This document shows positions 44,569 to 53,440 of a DNA stretch of 64,000 bases, one piece after another. Source of the DNA: Rothia sp. SD9660Na (GTDB lineage Bacteria > Actinomycetota > Actinomycetes > Actinomycetales > Micrococcaceae); contig NZ_CP125946.1 of NCBI RefSeq assembly GCF_030064065.1, positions 1,054,001-1,118,000 of the forward strand, read 5' to 3'. A model generated the notes under the pieces. That model ran no database searches. It had not been told where the DNA came from and was given only the letters and a program-made list of their open reading frames with translations. How positions within the stretch are numbered: position 1 is the first letter of the stretch; every line of letters starts with the position of its first letter. The position numbers were made by a program, and so were the translations under genes.

Positions 44569-46776
44569 TTATGCCTTCCCAGGCAGCGCATCATAGACCT
44601 GCCCATAGGTTTTGGTAGAGGGGACATCACGGTAAGCCGAGTAAACAGAGCCCAGGGTCCGGTACGACTTACCGGAGCGCAAGTCAGTAAGCTCTAGCGC
44701 AGCCACGTTAATCTTCATGCTCGGAACGCCCCCATCCCATTCGATGTCTTTACCTGTGACCAGGGCTTCCACTTCCCAGGTGTCGTTCCCATCGTGGTCT
44801 TGTCCGGTGATGGTGAGCTTGTCAAAGAGCTGGATGCGGGGGTCCCACAGGATAGGGAGCATATCGAAGGTCACTCGCTCAGTTCGCATCTCCTCAGCGA
44901 GCGTTCTAGCAAGGAGCTGGGCTTCTGCTTTGGTGAGCCACCAAGATGCATCGTGAGAGAAGGTGAGGGCAGAACCGCCGTACCCCACTGACTGCACCAG
45001 AGAGTCCACCCAGGTAGTGATGAAGTCACAGCGAATCATGGGGAGAGGGACGCCGCGGTTGCCAGCTCGTATGACATCCACTCCCAAGGTGGGGGAGGTG
45101 AGATAGTACTTCCAGTGTGGCTGGCCACCGGTAACCAGGTGCGTGAGTTTGTACGCTCGCTGGCCGATTTGCTCAATCTTTCCGGAGATATCTTCGAATC
45201 CTGCTCCGGTCCAGCGCATCTCGCCATCATACTGCGGGTCTTCAAAGCAGATGCCCCACCATGATCCGACTGGGCGGTTGAATGCGGCTCGGTTATCCTC
45301 CCCGTCACTGGCATCGATGACCGGCCTCATGTTAAGGTCAACGCCGTGCCAATCCTGCTCAGCCGGGACGGTGATAATGCTTTGTAGCTCTTCTCCCAGG
45401 GTGATTTCGAGTCGGTTATCGGGCTGGTAGGCGAGAGTTCCCTGGGTGTTAGCGTACCCCTGGGAGGTGATGTAGGAATCTTGGTATGAGACCTCCACAC
45501 GCCCGTATGTTTTATCTCTGCCGGTGGTGAAGGACCCTGCAAAGACCCGTTCTGATACCTTGATGTTCTGTGTTGTGGGGTTTGCGAGGAATACTTCGCG
45601 TGCCCACAACCGCGGTACACCGTATTCATCCATGGCTAGGGCGCTCATGGTCGCTTCGCAAAAGCTTTGCAGCACGGTTTTTGCTTCAACCGCCTCAAAA
45701 CCGCGCACCCCTTTTTGCTTCTGTTGCTCTTCACGAGAAACGATGAGGTGGTGGGCGGCCGGTGAGTGGTGGAGACGCTCGATGGTCTGCTGCTGCATAG
45801 CCAGGTCGCTGAGGTATCTTACAGAGATCCCTGGGGTGTTGACGGTCTCGCAGCGGGTAAAGGCTGTTCGTGAGTTCTGGATTTCAGTTTTTACGCTGGT
45901 TTTCCGAGAGGTCCAGAGTCTAATGTGTCCGGTTCCAATCGTGAGGGCCATGATGGGTAGAGGGTCGGTGTCGGCTGGGTCTCGTGGTGCAGTGAGGATA
46001 CGGGTTCCGCCTTTGCTGAGGCGGTATTCGTTTGCTGCGCGGGAGAAGGTTAGGTGGTACCAGGTTCCGTCGATTTTGAGGCGGAATGTGGTGTCGAAGG
46101 CCTTGGCGCAGCGGGTGATGGCGAAGACGTCGCCGGTTATGGTGGATGTGGAAGGGCTGTGGGTTAGGTTCATGGTGTGTAGCCCGTAGGAGTCGCCTTG
46201 CATGAAGCGCCCGGTGGTTGAGCCTACTTCTGCGATGCTGGTGTAAACCTGATGGTTTGCGTGCAAGACAGTGGAGGCGCTGACTGGGGGTAGGACGCCG
46301 AGGCCGGCGGCTGTGAGTGCCCGGTATGCTTGCCAGGCGGGGAAGATTCCTTGGATGTTGCCTTGGTGGTTGATGGTGACTTTTTGGGCAAGGAAGTCGC
46401 CGAGGCCGTCGGTGATCTTGCTGGTTGCTGTGTTGCGGGTGAGGTTGTAGGTGGTTTCTCCGATGTAGCCTGTGAATTCGCGGTAGGTGGCTCCTTCGAC
46501 TGTTGATTCGATGATGATGGTGTCCCCGCGGTGGGGTGTCCATCGGGTTTCGCCGATGGGCTGGAATGGGTTGGCTTCTATGACGCTATCTGGGGCCCAT
46601 GTGACAGTCCCGGTTCTTGAGGTGATGCCGGTGCCTCCTTGGATGAAGGCGTCGGGTAGTCCTGCGGTGGAGTCGATTCCGTAGGTTGCTGATAGGTGGG
46701 GGCGTTCGGTGCCGTTCACGTAGATGCGGAGTTTGGCCTCAATGGCCGGGCCGGGGTTGTAGTTGCCGGGGAGCAT
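44569..46776 (-). CDS. Phage minor tail protein (tail tip)
   Basis: 735 residues, no named domain that I can assign. Follows the distal-tail-like gene with TAATG overlap, the position of the tail-associated/hub protein in siphoviruses. Seen: repeated beta-rich segments and an N-terminal region (VNGTERPHLSATYGIDSTAG) similar in style to actinophage minor tail proteins. Likely part of the tail tip that opens on contact with the cell. Confidence 0.78.
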   Translation of the reverse strand: MLPGNYNPGPAIEAKLRIYVNGTERPHLSATYGIDSTAGLPDAFIQGGTGITSRTGTVTWAPDSVIEANPFQPIGETRWTPHRGDTIIIESTVEGATYREFTGYIGETTYNLTRNTATSKITDGLGDFLAQKVTINHQGNIQGIFPAWQAYRALTAAGLGVLPPVSASTVLHANHQVYTSIAEVGSTTGRFMQGDSYGLHTMNLTHSPSTSTITGDVFAITRCAKAFDTTFRLKIDGTWYHLTFSRAANEYRLSKGGTRILTAPRDPADTDPLPIMALTIGTGHIRLWTSRKTSVKTEIQNSRTAFTRCETVNTPGISVRYLSDLAMQQQTIERLHHSPAAHHLIVSREEQQKQKGVRGFEAVEAKTVLQSFCEATMSALAMDEYGVPRLWAREVFLANPTTQNIKVSERVFAGSFTTGRDKTYGRVEVSYQDSYITSQGYANTQGTLAYQPDNRLEITLGEELQSIITVPAEQDWHGVDLNMRPVIDASDGEDNRAAFNRPVGSWWGICFEDPQYDGEMRWTGAGFEDISGKIEQIGQRAYKLTHLVTGGQPHWKYYLTSPTLGVDVIRAGNRGVPLPMIRCDFITTWVDSLVQSVGYGGSALTFSHDASWWLTKAEAQLLARTLAEEMRTERVTFDMLPILWDPRIQLFDKLTITGQDHDGNDTWEVEALVTGKDIEWDGGVPSMKINVAALELTDLRSGKSYRTLGSVYSAYRDVPSTKTYGQVYDALPGKA

Positions 46777-47546
46777 TAGCCTACCTCCACAATCTTGGCA
46801 GTTACTTCAAACAGAGAATTATGCGTGCCACGGTCATGATTCTTCATCGAGCGAGGCGCCTCAGCCACCACTGCTGAAGCGCACCCGCCCCCGTCAAGCC
46901 ATGGCACTGTATACGGAGTCCACGTCACCTGAGGACGTGTTGCAACAACATGGCCACTTACGCTCACCTCAACCTGGCGAGCAGTTGCAGGAACGATGCC
47001 AGTCCAGCTCAGCCGTTGCATTAGATCGCCTTTGGCCGCCACTGGCGATGGCGAAGGGGCAGCCGAGCCAGAGGCGGTCTTGAATCGCACAGTGAGTACA
47101 GCTGAACCAGAGGCATCTATCGATACAGTCACATATTTACCCGGCACTACAGGCACGCCCGTAGCAAGGGTTACGGAATCCGGACCAGTAACCGCCTTAG
47201 GAGCGAACCCGCCCACTGCCTGAGCGGAAGTATTCGCTATACCAGCCAAATCACTCTGCTCTGGCGTCAACACGTTGGTAAATGAGGCTACGTCTGATAC
47301 ATACCAAAATGGCCCAGGCCCGTAGGCTCCACGTAAGAACCCTCGAAGCACAGCAAGATCCTCATTCCTAGCAGAGACCCCTACTGTCCACTCGCGTTTT
47401 GAAGCAGCATGAGCTCGGAAAGCCCACTTGCGACGAGGTGAACGCTGGAAGACGTACACCTCGTCGCTGTCAGCTTCATCAAAAGACGAATGCCAACCAA
47501 CAGGAATCATGTTTGCTAGGGTTCCGATATAGTCTTTTCCACGCAT
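46776..47546 (-). CDS. Distal tail-like phage protein
   Basis: 256 residues. N-terminal beta domain (VPVGWHSSFDEAD-type region, FLRGAYGPGPFWYVSDV) and a C-terminal galectin-like or carbohydrate-module-like half. Located directly after the tape measure gene, the standard place of the Dit hub protein. Start ATG 47546 overlaps the tape measure stop (TAATG). Confidence 0.72.
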   Translation of the reverse strand: MRGKDYIGTLANMIPVGWHSSFDEADSDEVYVFQRSPRRKWAFRAHAASKREWTVGVSARNEDLAVLRGFLRGAYGPGPFWYVSDVASFTNVLTPEQSDLAGIANTSAQAVGGFAPKAVTGPDSVTLATGVPVVPGKYVTVSIDASGSAVLTVRFKTASGSAAPSPSPVAAKGDLMQRLSWTGIVPATARQVEVSVSGHVVATRPQVTWTPYTVPWLDGGGCASAVVAEAPRSMKNHDRGTHNSLFEVTAKIVEVG

Positions 47547-50338
47547 TAGCGCAACCTTTCTGCTCGACGGATGAGCATAAGAACTTCTCGGTCACCGGCT
47601 GGACGCCATAGGTCGTCTAGTGCTGTTCGAATAGCATCAGCTAGCTCTGTAGCAGATGATGCCTCTGGCGAAGATATACCCTGCGCTACCGACGGTGCTG
47701 GGGCAGCTGCCGGCCCCGTCATAAATTGGGGTGTTGCTGCAACACTGGTAGCAGCAGCATTCATCATCTTTTGCGTAGCAGACTCGACAGCCGAAGCATT
47801 GCCGGCAATCGCCTGAGCGAAGTCGCCTGTCAGTGCCTTACCTGAGTAGGTCGTATACCCACGCCCAGAGAATGGGCCGACCTTTGCAGGTGAGAAGGGG
47901 AAGAAATCTCGGACCTTCTGAACCACGCCCTTAGCGGCGTCAGCTGCGGCACCAGCCATTGACTTAATACCGTCGATGAAGCCACGTAGCAGGGCCTTAC
48001 CTGAATCCATCAAGAGCCCACCGAGGTTTCCCAGGACATTCTTGATTTTTCCGGGCATCTCCCGCACCAAAGAAACAGCACTCTCAATGCCAGAAGATAC
48101 AGCAGACTTGATGTTCTCCCAAGCGGTCGAGACAAAACTGCGCACAGCTTCCCACCCCGCCGACCAGAGCGCCTGAATCGTAGCGAGCGCTGAGCTGATG
48201 ATGCTTTGAACGACGCTGATGGCTGTTTGGATCGCTGAGGTGATGGTTGCCCAGATGCTGGAAAGTAGGCTGGATATGGCGTTCCAGATGGCTGACCAGA
48301 TAGCTTGGGCGGCGGCCATGCCAGCTTGTATGAGAGAGACCAGGATCTGTAGGGCGCCGGAGATGATGCCCTTGATGGCGTCCCAGACTCCGGAGGCAAT
48401 CTGCTTGATGCCTTCCCAGACCTGTGACCAGTTCCCTGTCAGTAGCCCTGCGAAGACGTTGAAGACCCCGATGATGATATCTAGGGCTGCCTGTATGAGG
48501 GTGACGAGGACTGAGAAGATGGTCTGGACTACCGGCTGGATGATTTGGAATGCCGGTATCAGGATTCCCAGGATTGCTTGTGCGATTTGCATCACGATGG
48601 GTGCCAGCGCTTGGATAGCGGCGGCGACCATCTGGAAGATGGAAATGAGCGGTGGCAGGATTGCACCGAGTAGCTGGGTAAGCGGCGGCACTAGCCCTGA
48701 TATTAGGGCGGCTACTACCGGGATGATTGCTGAGGCGAGCGCCGCAATGACCGGTACCAGGGCGGCAAAGAGCGCCATCAGCGGGGGCAGTAGTGCGGTG
48801 GCCAGCTGCATGATGGGAGGTAGCAGCTGGGCTATCGCGGTCAGCAGTACTGATGCCAGGGTTGCTGCCACTGATGCAATGACCGGGGCAATCTGCTGAA
48901 GCAAAGGCGCGATGAGGCCGATTGCTTGCACCAGTATGCCGCCAAGTAGCTCGACAACTGGCAAGAGAGCTGATAGTAGGGTTTGTACGACCGGTACCAG
49001 TGCGGTGATGGCAGCGCCGAGGACGGAGCCGAGCAGGGTTCCTAGCGTCCCCATGGTCTGGGCGATGATTGGGGCCAGCGCGATAAAGGCCGACCCAAGC
49101 GCTGACAGTGCTGGGGACAGCGCTGATACCGCGGTGAATGCTCCCTGGAAAACGGTGGTAAGCGCGCCCTGGAAGGCCGGCCCGTTCACCGCAGTGTTGA
49201 TAGCTGCAAGGGCGGCGGCCATAGCCCCGAGCCCACCGCCAGAAGCATTAGATGCAGCAGTGGCAAGCCCTACGATGATGCCGGTGATTGACCCGATGAT
49301 GGAGCCAAGCAGGCGAAGGCTCTGCAAGGCTCCCTCTACCCAGCGGAAGATTTCACCGCTAGCGGTGACTCGCTGTGTCCATGCCTCGAAGCTGTAGGCC
49401 GTGCCGTTGAAGGCTGAGGCAAGGGGGCCCATGTAGGCTGAGCCGACCCCGGCCAGGTTGATGAGACCGGCGACGAATGCGCCGACACCGTCACCGGCCA
49501 GGTCTACCGCGTCGCGCATGTTCTCCAGGAAGCCTGTCATCACCGCAATAGAGTGTGAATCAGACAGTGCGCTTGAGATGGCTACAGCCCAGCCACCAAA
49601 CTGCCCGGCAACCTCTGTGAGAGCACCAGAAAGCGCGGGTAGGACGGTGCCCACCATCTCACGGATAGGGCCAGCAGCCCTGTCCCAGAAGGCTGAGGAC
49701 ATGGAGTCTTGCAGGGCTGAGAACTGTGGCCCCAGGTCACCTAGAACTTCTGGCAGGTCTTTGAGGACAGCGACAAGGACGCCGACGCCTACGCCTGCCC
49801 CGGCCAGCAAACCAGGAAGCGCCAGAGCCACCGGCGCGATAGAGGCTAGAGCCGACCCAAAAGCCAGCACCTGCCCCACCGCGGCAACGGCAAGAGCGCC
49901 AACAGATGAAATAGCAGAAGCCGCACCTACCGCTTTGAGAGCAGCAAGTGAAGCAGCAGCGGCAGCGAGCGCAGCCTTGTTGATGACCGGGGCGATGGAG
50001 ACTCGTCGGGTGCGGGTCAGTACCGCGATGCGGGTTGCAGCAGCGGCGGAGTCGAGGTCCACGTTTACGTCGATGTCACGGCCACGTTCAAGGGCAGCGA
50101 TTTGGGTTTTAGCGCGGGCGGTTTGTGCTTCTACGGTTGCTCGGACATCGAGAGTTCCAAGTGCTGCCTGAGCTGCTTTCGCGGCCTTCTGTGCCTGGGC
50201 TAGGAGGTAGTCCGCGTCTACGGTTGCCCTGATTTTCATGATGACCTGGCGCTCTAGGCGTTCTAGGTGCTTTTCGAGGGCAGGGCGGAAGTTCTTGGTG
50301 TTGGGGATAACCCTAATCCAGATTTTGCCGGCTTCCAT
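47546..50338 (-). CDS. Phage tail tape measure protein
   Basis: 930 residues, the largest phage protein in the window. Seen: helical N-terminus (ALEKHLERLERQVIMKIRAT), long Ala/Leu/Val/Ile-rich hydrophobic repeats across about 130-700 (for example LLPPIMQLATALLPPLMALF), and a C-terminal region with membrane-like helices. Sets tail length and is ejected with DNA. At about 0.15 nm per residue it suggests a tail near 140 nm. ATG with GGAGG upstream. Confidence 0.93.
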   Translation of the reverse strand: MEAGKIWIRVIPNTKNFRPALEKHLERLERQVIMKIRATVDADYLLAQAQKAAKAAQAALGTLDVRATVEAQTARAKTQIAALERGRDIDVNVDLDSAAAATRIAVLTRTRRVSIAPVINKAALAAAAASLAALKAVGAASAISSVGALAVAAVGQVLAFGSALASIAPVALALPGLLAGAGVGVGVLVAVLKDLPEVLGDLGPQFSALQDSMSSAFWDRAAGPIREMVGTVLPALSGALTEVAGQFGGWAVAISSALSDSHSIAVMTGFLENMRDAVDLAGDGVGAFVAGLINLAGVGSAYMGPLASAFNGTAYSFEAWTQRVTASGEIFRWVEGALQSLRLLGSIIGSITGIIVGLATAASNASGGGLGAMAAALAAINTAVNGPAFQGALTTVFQGAFTAVSALSPALSALGSAFIALAPIIAQTMGTLGTLLGSVLGAAITALVPVVQTLLSALLPVVELLGGILVQAIGLIAPLLQQIAPVIASVAATLASVLLTAIAQLLPPIMQLATALLPPLMALFAALVPVIAALASAIIPVVAALISGLVPPLTQLLGAILPPLISIFQMVAAAIQALAPIVMQIAQAILGILIPAFQIIQPVVQTIFSVLVTLIQAALDIIIGVFNVFAGLLTGNWSQVWEGIKQIASGVWDAIKGIISGALQILVSLIQAGMAAAQAIWSAIWNAISSLLSSIWATITSAIQTAISVVQSIISSALATIQALWSAGWEAVRSFVSTAWENIKSAVSSGIESAVSLVREMPGKIKNVLGNLGGLLMDSGKALLRGFIDGIKSMAGAAADAAKGVVQKVRDFFPFSPAKVGPFSGRGYTTYSGKALTGDFAQAIAGNASAVESATQKMMNAAATSVAATPQFMTGPAAAPAPSVAQGISSPEASSATELADAIRTALDDLWRPAGDREVLMLIRRAERLR

Positions 50339-50363
50339 GCGGGCTTACCTCCTAGCAGGTTGG

Positions 50364-51112
50364 TTAGAAGAAGTTGGGGACGTCGTCGAGGGAGAGCGGC
50401 TGGCTAGCCTTTGGGGTGCTCCCTGGCCTTGGTACCAGTTGTGGCTCTCGAACCTTCTTGGGGGAATTGACCTGGGCGACCGTGTGGTTGAGCACTCGGA
50501 GCATGTCAATGACATCGTCCAAGCGGCGGTTCGTTTCGTCGTATTCCCACCAGGTTTCGTCACCGCTGGCTGTGGCTCTCCACCGTGACCGAGGGTCCTG
50601 CGCCAGACGCTCCATGAGAGCTTCGAGCGGCCTCAAATCATCAGCCCAGATGAGGTCGAAGGGTGAGTAATGGTAGAGAGCCAGGAAGTCAGCGACAGCC
50701 TCAGTGTTAGCGTCGAAGAATTCTTCTAACTCTCGTCTTTTCCCATCTCACCGGCGTATGAGAAGACAAGGTCGAGCACGGCGTTCATGTTGTCGAAGCG
50801 GTTGAACTTCTCCCACCCCGCGGGGTCAATGACGTAGCGGTCGCCGATGTAGTCGATGAAGTCTGCTGCCTGGTCCCAGTCGAGGGCTGAGACTGCTGCG
50901 CGCAGGTTGCTGGTGTCGAGGTTGCCGTTGTTGTCGAGGACTTCATCGCCGAGGGTCTTGAGCAGGCGACCGGTGAGGCGCATGGCGTCGGAGGCCTTGA
51001 GCTTGCTGAAGGGGAGGAGTAATTCTGAGCCTTCTACTTCGCTGAATTTGAGCTGCTTTGCGGCGTTGATTTCTGCCTTGGGTGCCTTGTGGTCCTGGGG
51101 TTTGGTGGTCAT
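50364..51112 (-). CDS. Tail assembly chaperone, frameshifted long form (G-T)
   Basis: The reading frame shifts by -1 at GGGAAAA (50744-50738) from the short G product into a frame that stays open to 50364, giving one protein of about 249 residues. The shifted part reads RRELEEFFDANTEAVADFL and ends KASQPLSLDDVPNFF. The arrangement, just upstream of the tape measure gene, is the conserved siphovirus G/G-T pair needed for tail assembly. Confidence 0.85.
50726..51112 (-). CDS. Tail assembly chaperone, short form (G)
   Basis: 128-residue unshifted product, ATG 51112, ending ...SYAGEMGKDES at TAG. Contains the typical helical G-protein region (ELLLPFSKLKASDAMRLTG, ALDWDQAADFIDYIGDR). Translation to this stop gives most of the product; a fraction shifts to make G-T. 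Confidence 0.87.
   Translation of the reverse strand: MTTKPQDHKAPKAEINAAKQLKFSEVEGSELLLPFSKLKASDAMRLTGRLLKTLGDEVLDNNGNLDTSNLRAAVSALDWDQAADFIDYIGDRYVIDPAGWEKFNRFDNMNAVLDLVFSYAGEMGKDES
50738..50744 (-). promoter_or_regulatory. Programmed -1 ribosomal frameshift site
   Basis: Slippery heptamer G-GGA-AAA in the zero frame of the G gene (codons ATG GGA AAA GAC), four codons before its stop. This is a canonical X-XXY-YYZ sequence; both frames re-pair after slipping. Confidence 0.87.
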
Positions 51113-51162
51113 GGGTGAGCCCTTTCAATTGAAAATGATGGTGGGTGAGCCCGGTGGGGGGG

Positions 51163-51198
51163 CCTGCCCCGAGCTGGGCTCACGTAGCTCGGGGCAGG
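51163..51198 (-). terminator. Hairpin between major tail and chaperone genes
   Basis: 13-bp stem CCTGCCCCGAGCT / AGCTCGGGGCAGG with a 10-nt loop. No U tract; may act as partial terminator or RNA-stability element to keep major tail protein more abundant than the chaperone. Confidence 0.5.
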
Positions 51199-51209
51199 GG
51201 TGTAGGGGG

Positions 51210-51809
51210 TTAGCCGCCGACTGCTGCCTTGTAGGGGCGAGCGTCGAACCAGAAGCGCTTGCCCCAGGTCATGACATCGGGGGTGAGGATGGTGCCCTTG
51301 AGCTGGGTCTCGAAGAAGTTATCTGGTGAGATATCGGGAGCGTCACCGGCAGTAATCTTGACCTTGCGCATGTAAGCACCTGCGCGCTTACCGCCATGGG
51401 CAAAGATGACCATGACGGACTTTTCTACAGGCACGGTCTCATGCTCTGCGTAGCCCTTGAGTTCTTCGTCGTACTTGCCGCCGCCGTAGGCCAGGTCCCA
51501 TACGGATTTCTGCATGGAAGCGGCGTTGACGGTGAAGCCGTTGGTAGCTGATTCGGTCGAAGAGTCCATGGAGTCGAACTCCCAGACGTCGAGAACGGTC
51601 TCGTCGCCGCCGTCCTTGGTGAAGGCGAAGGTGTTTTCCTTCGATGTCAGGGCGAAAGGCATCCACTGATCTTTGGGGTACGAGGTGTCGTCGCCGAGTA
51701 CGAATGATTCGATGTCAAAGGGGTCGGCTTTGTCGGTGACGGATACAAGCACGGTGCCGTGGCCGGGCACCACCAGCTTGTCGGCATCGTAGTTAGCTTC
51801 ACGAGCCAT
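51210..51809 (-). CDS. Phage major tail (tube) protein
   Basis: 199 residues. Seen: N-terminal AREANYDADKLVVPGHGTVL, TKDGGDETVLDVWEFDSMDS, a central MQKSVWDLAYGGG, and a C-terminal beta-rich end; matches actinophage tail tube proteins in size and position. AAGGAGGG ribosome-binding site supports high expression. Confidence 0.87.
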   Translation of the reverse strand: MAREANYDADKLVVPGHGTVLVSVTDKADPFDIESFVLGDDTSYPKDQWMPFALTSKENTFAFTKDGGDETVLDVWEFDSMDSSTESATNGFTVNAASMQKSVWDLAYGGGKYDEELKGYAEHETVPVEKSVMVIFAHGGKRAGAYMRKVKITAGDAPDISPDNFFETQLKGTILTPDVMTWGKRFWFDARPYKAAVGG

Positions 51810-51860
51810 AGTTTTCCCTCCTTAAGAGAAGAACCCCGCCAGGTAGCGGGGCAAGAGTTG

Positions 51861-52253
51861 TTAGGTTTGAAAGATGAGAGTCGCGGTCATCGTGTACTGA
51901 TAGGCCTGCTTACTCAAATCGGCTGCAGAAACCGCCGGCAAGAGAACGGGTAAGGCAGTCACCTCCAGGTAGGACGGCGAGACCCCAGCATGAGATACAT
52001 CGAGCTCGTAGGAGTCGGTGAGAGCCTGCAGAACCTGCTGCAGGTCGGCTTCTGCTTCTGCCCGGCGCGAGGCTATCGAAGAAATATTCACCGACACCCG
52101 CTCAGATGCTGTAGCTCTCTGGCTGGGCAGGGGGTTTGCTCCTACAACCTGGTAGAAGATGAACCGCTCAGGCACCTTATTGGCTGATACCGTGCTTACC
52201 GGCACCAGCCCAAGGCCCTTGATAAGAGCCGCCAAATACTTGGTGACAATCAT
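51861..52253 (-). CDS. Phage tail terminator-type protein
   Basis: 130 residues from ATG 52253, which overlaps the upstream stop (TGATG). Beta-alpha pattern (RVSVNISSIASRRAEAEADL, QQVLQALTDSY) and location just before the tail tube gene fit the tail terminator/completion protein. Family assignment is by position. Confidence 0.7.
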   Translation of the reverse strand: MIVTKYLAALIKGLGLVPVSTVSANKVPERFIFYQVVGANPLPSQRATASERVSVNISSIASRRAEAEADLQQVLQALTDSYELDVSHAGVSPSYLEVTALPVLLPAVSAADLSKQAYQYTMTATLIFQT

Positions 52254-52555
52254 CAGTTCCACATCGCTTTCGCAAAGACGTGTTTACCTGGTTCAAAACC
52301 GCCGTCTTTAGTCTTACGACCGAACTCGATAGCGAGCGCCCCATCATCATCGGAGTAGATGACGCGGTCGATGACGCCTTTGCGTCCAGGGAAAGCATCA
52401 ATGCCAATAGAGTCAAGGTATTCGCCGGTTTCGGAGATTTTAGCGGCTTCTGACCGGACTCGAGCGTGAACCTTATCTGCCTCTGAGTCGAAAGCTTCGG
52501 TGGTGGAGACGAATCGGGCTAGCTCGTCGCCGGTTGATTTAAAGACCTGTGCCAT
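52253..52555 (-). CDS. Phage head-tail joining protein (HK97 gp10-like)
   Basis: 100 residues, ATG at 52555 with GGAG upstream; the open frame reaches 52714 but the extra part lies over the neighbouring gene. Seen: FKSTGDELARFVSTTEAFDS, the GYxD-like and GRKTKDGGFEPGKHVFAKA end, typical of gp10-like minor tail-joining proteins. Overlaps the preceding gene by 17 nt. Confidence 0.72.
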   Translation of the reverse strand: MAQVFKSTGDELARFVSTTEAFDSEADKVHARVRSEAAKISETGEYLDSIGIDAFPGRKGVIDRVIYSDDDGALAIEFGRKTKDGGFEPGKHVFAKAMWN

Positions 52556-52880
52556 TGCCTCGCTCCATGTAGACCTTATCGTGTTGAGTTGCCCTGCCCA
52601 TTCGGCTTTTGAGAACTCGCCCGCGCTGGGTGTAGGTTTCTCCCTCCCAGATGATGAGGGCAAGCGGGTCACCTGGCCAGGTGCCGGGCGGGGCAGTGAC
52701 AGTGTAGAGGTCATTGGGCTTTACCCCGAAGCTCTCTACATCGGTGGTGGATGACGGGTGGACGTTGCAGAGAACCTCTATTCGCCCGGTTTCGACATAA
52801 TCCAGGGCTCCTTCGCCGTCGTCCTGCTCCTGACGTAGTACGACGGTGACCGTGTGGCGTGGACGGCGGATAAGGCTCAT
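52539..52880 (-). CDS. Phage head closure/stopper protein
   Basis: 113 residues, mostly beta: HTVTVVLRQEQDDGEGALD, ETGRIEVLCNVHPSST, DLYTVTAPPGTWPGDPLAL. The position after the connector and its size fit a head-tail stopper. ATG start. Confidence 0.72.
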   Translation of the reverse strand: MSLIRRPRHTVTVVLRQEQDDGEGALDYVETGRIEVLCNVHPSSTTDVESFGVKPNDLYTVTAPPGTWPGDPLALIIWEGETYTQRGRVLKSRMGRATQHDKVYMERGNGTGL

Positions 52881-52882
52881 GG

Positions 52883-53341
52883 CTAGAGCTCCTCAGATAA
52901 AAGGGTTTTCCCTGGCCAGCCGAACTGGAAGTTCAGGTCAGGGCGTTGCCCGCGCAACCTGGCACGGGCATACCCATCAGACTGTGGGGCCACCGACCGG
53001 AAGCCACCGTTACCCATGAGCCGCGCCCATTCCTCAGGGAGGATATCGAGCAGGCCAGAAGCAACCTTGAGGTTGAGCCGGTAGGAGTAGCCATCCTCGG
53101 ACTCGGAGGTGTAAATACCTGAGTTTTCTGCGCGAAAAACGCGGGCTACAGCTTCTGCTTCCACCTGGGTCAGCAGATCCATGAAGCTTGGTGACGCGCT
53201 GCAGAGTTCAGCAAGTTTAGGGATGCGGACCTTGATGAGGTTCTCAGCCCTATTCAGCAGTTTTTCGACGTACTGTGCTTCGCTTTCGTGCAGGCTTCTC
53301 ATCAGGGAGGTCTCCACGTCCTGTGCTGTCGCTACCGCCAT
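52883..53341 (-). CDS. Phage head-tail connector (Gp19/Gp15-like)
   Basis: 152 residues. ATAQDVETSLMRSLHESEAQ followed by an alpha-helical region (YVEKLLNRAENLIKVRIPKL) is the connector pattern. It starts 100 nt inside the small protein at 53250-53438, in another frame. Confidence 0.8.
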   Translation of the reverse strand: MAVATAQDVETSLMRSLHESEAQYVEKLLNRAENLIKVRIPKLAELCSASPSFMDLLTQVEAEAVARVFRAENSGIYTSESEDGYSYRLNLKVASGLLDILPEEWARLMGNGGFRSVAPQSDGYARARLRGQRPDLNFQFGWPGKTLLSEEL

Positions 53342-53438
53342 CGGAGTTCACCTCTTTCAGCTTGTGCCAAGGAGCCGGCAGCTCATTATCGGTACTGATA
53401 ATGGTGCCGGTTTCCTTGTTCTGGTATCGCGGGGCCAT
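53250..53438 (-). CDS. Small phage protein after capsid
   Basis: 62 residues: MAPRYQNKETGTIISTDNEL, then PAPWHKLKEV and a basic tail (KPARKRSTVRRKTAE). ATG 53438 lies 2 nt after the capsid stop. The start looks like short proteins often found behind actinophage capsids. It overlaps the connector gene by 92 nt in a different frame, unusual, so part of it may be wrong. Confidence 0.5.
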   Translation of the reverse strand: MAPRYQNKETGTIISTDNELPAPWHKLKEVNSDGGSDSTGRGDLPDEKPARKRSTVRRKTAE

Positions 53439-53440
53439 GC

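Noticed and set aside
48219..50171. Two long + strand ORFs opposite the tape measure gene
   Set aside because: Met/Ala/Thr-rich shadows produced by the repetitive Ala/Ile/Leu codons of the tape measure protein.
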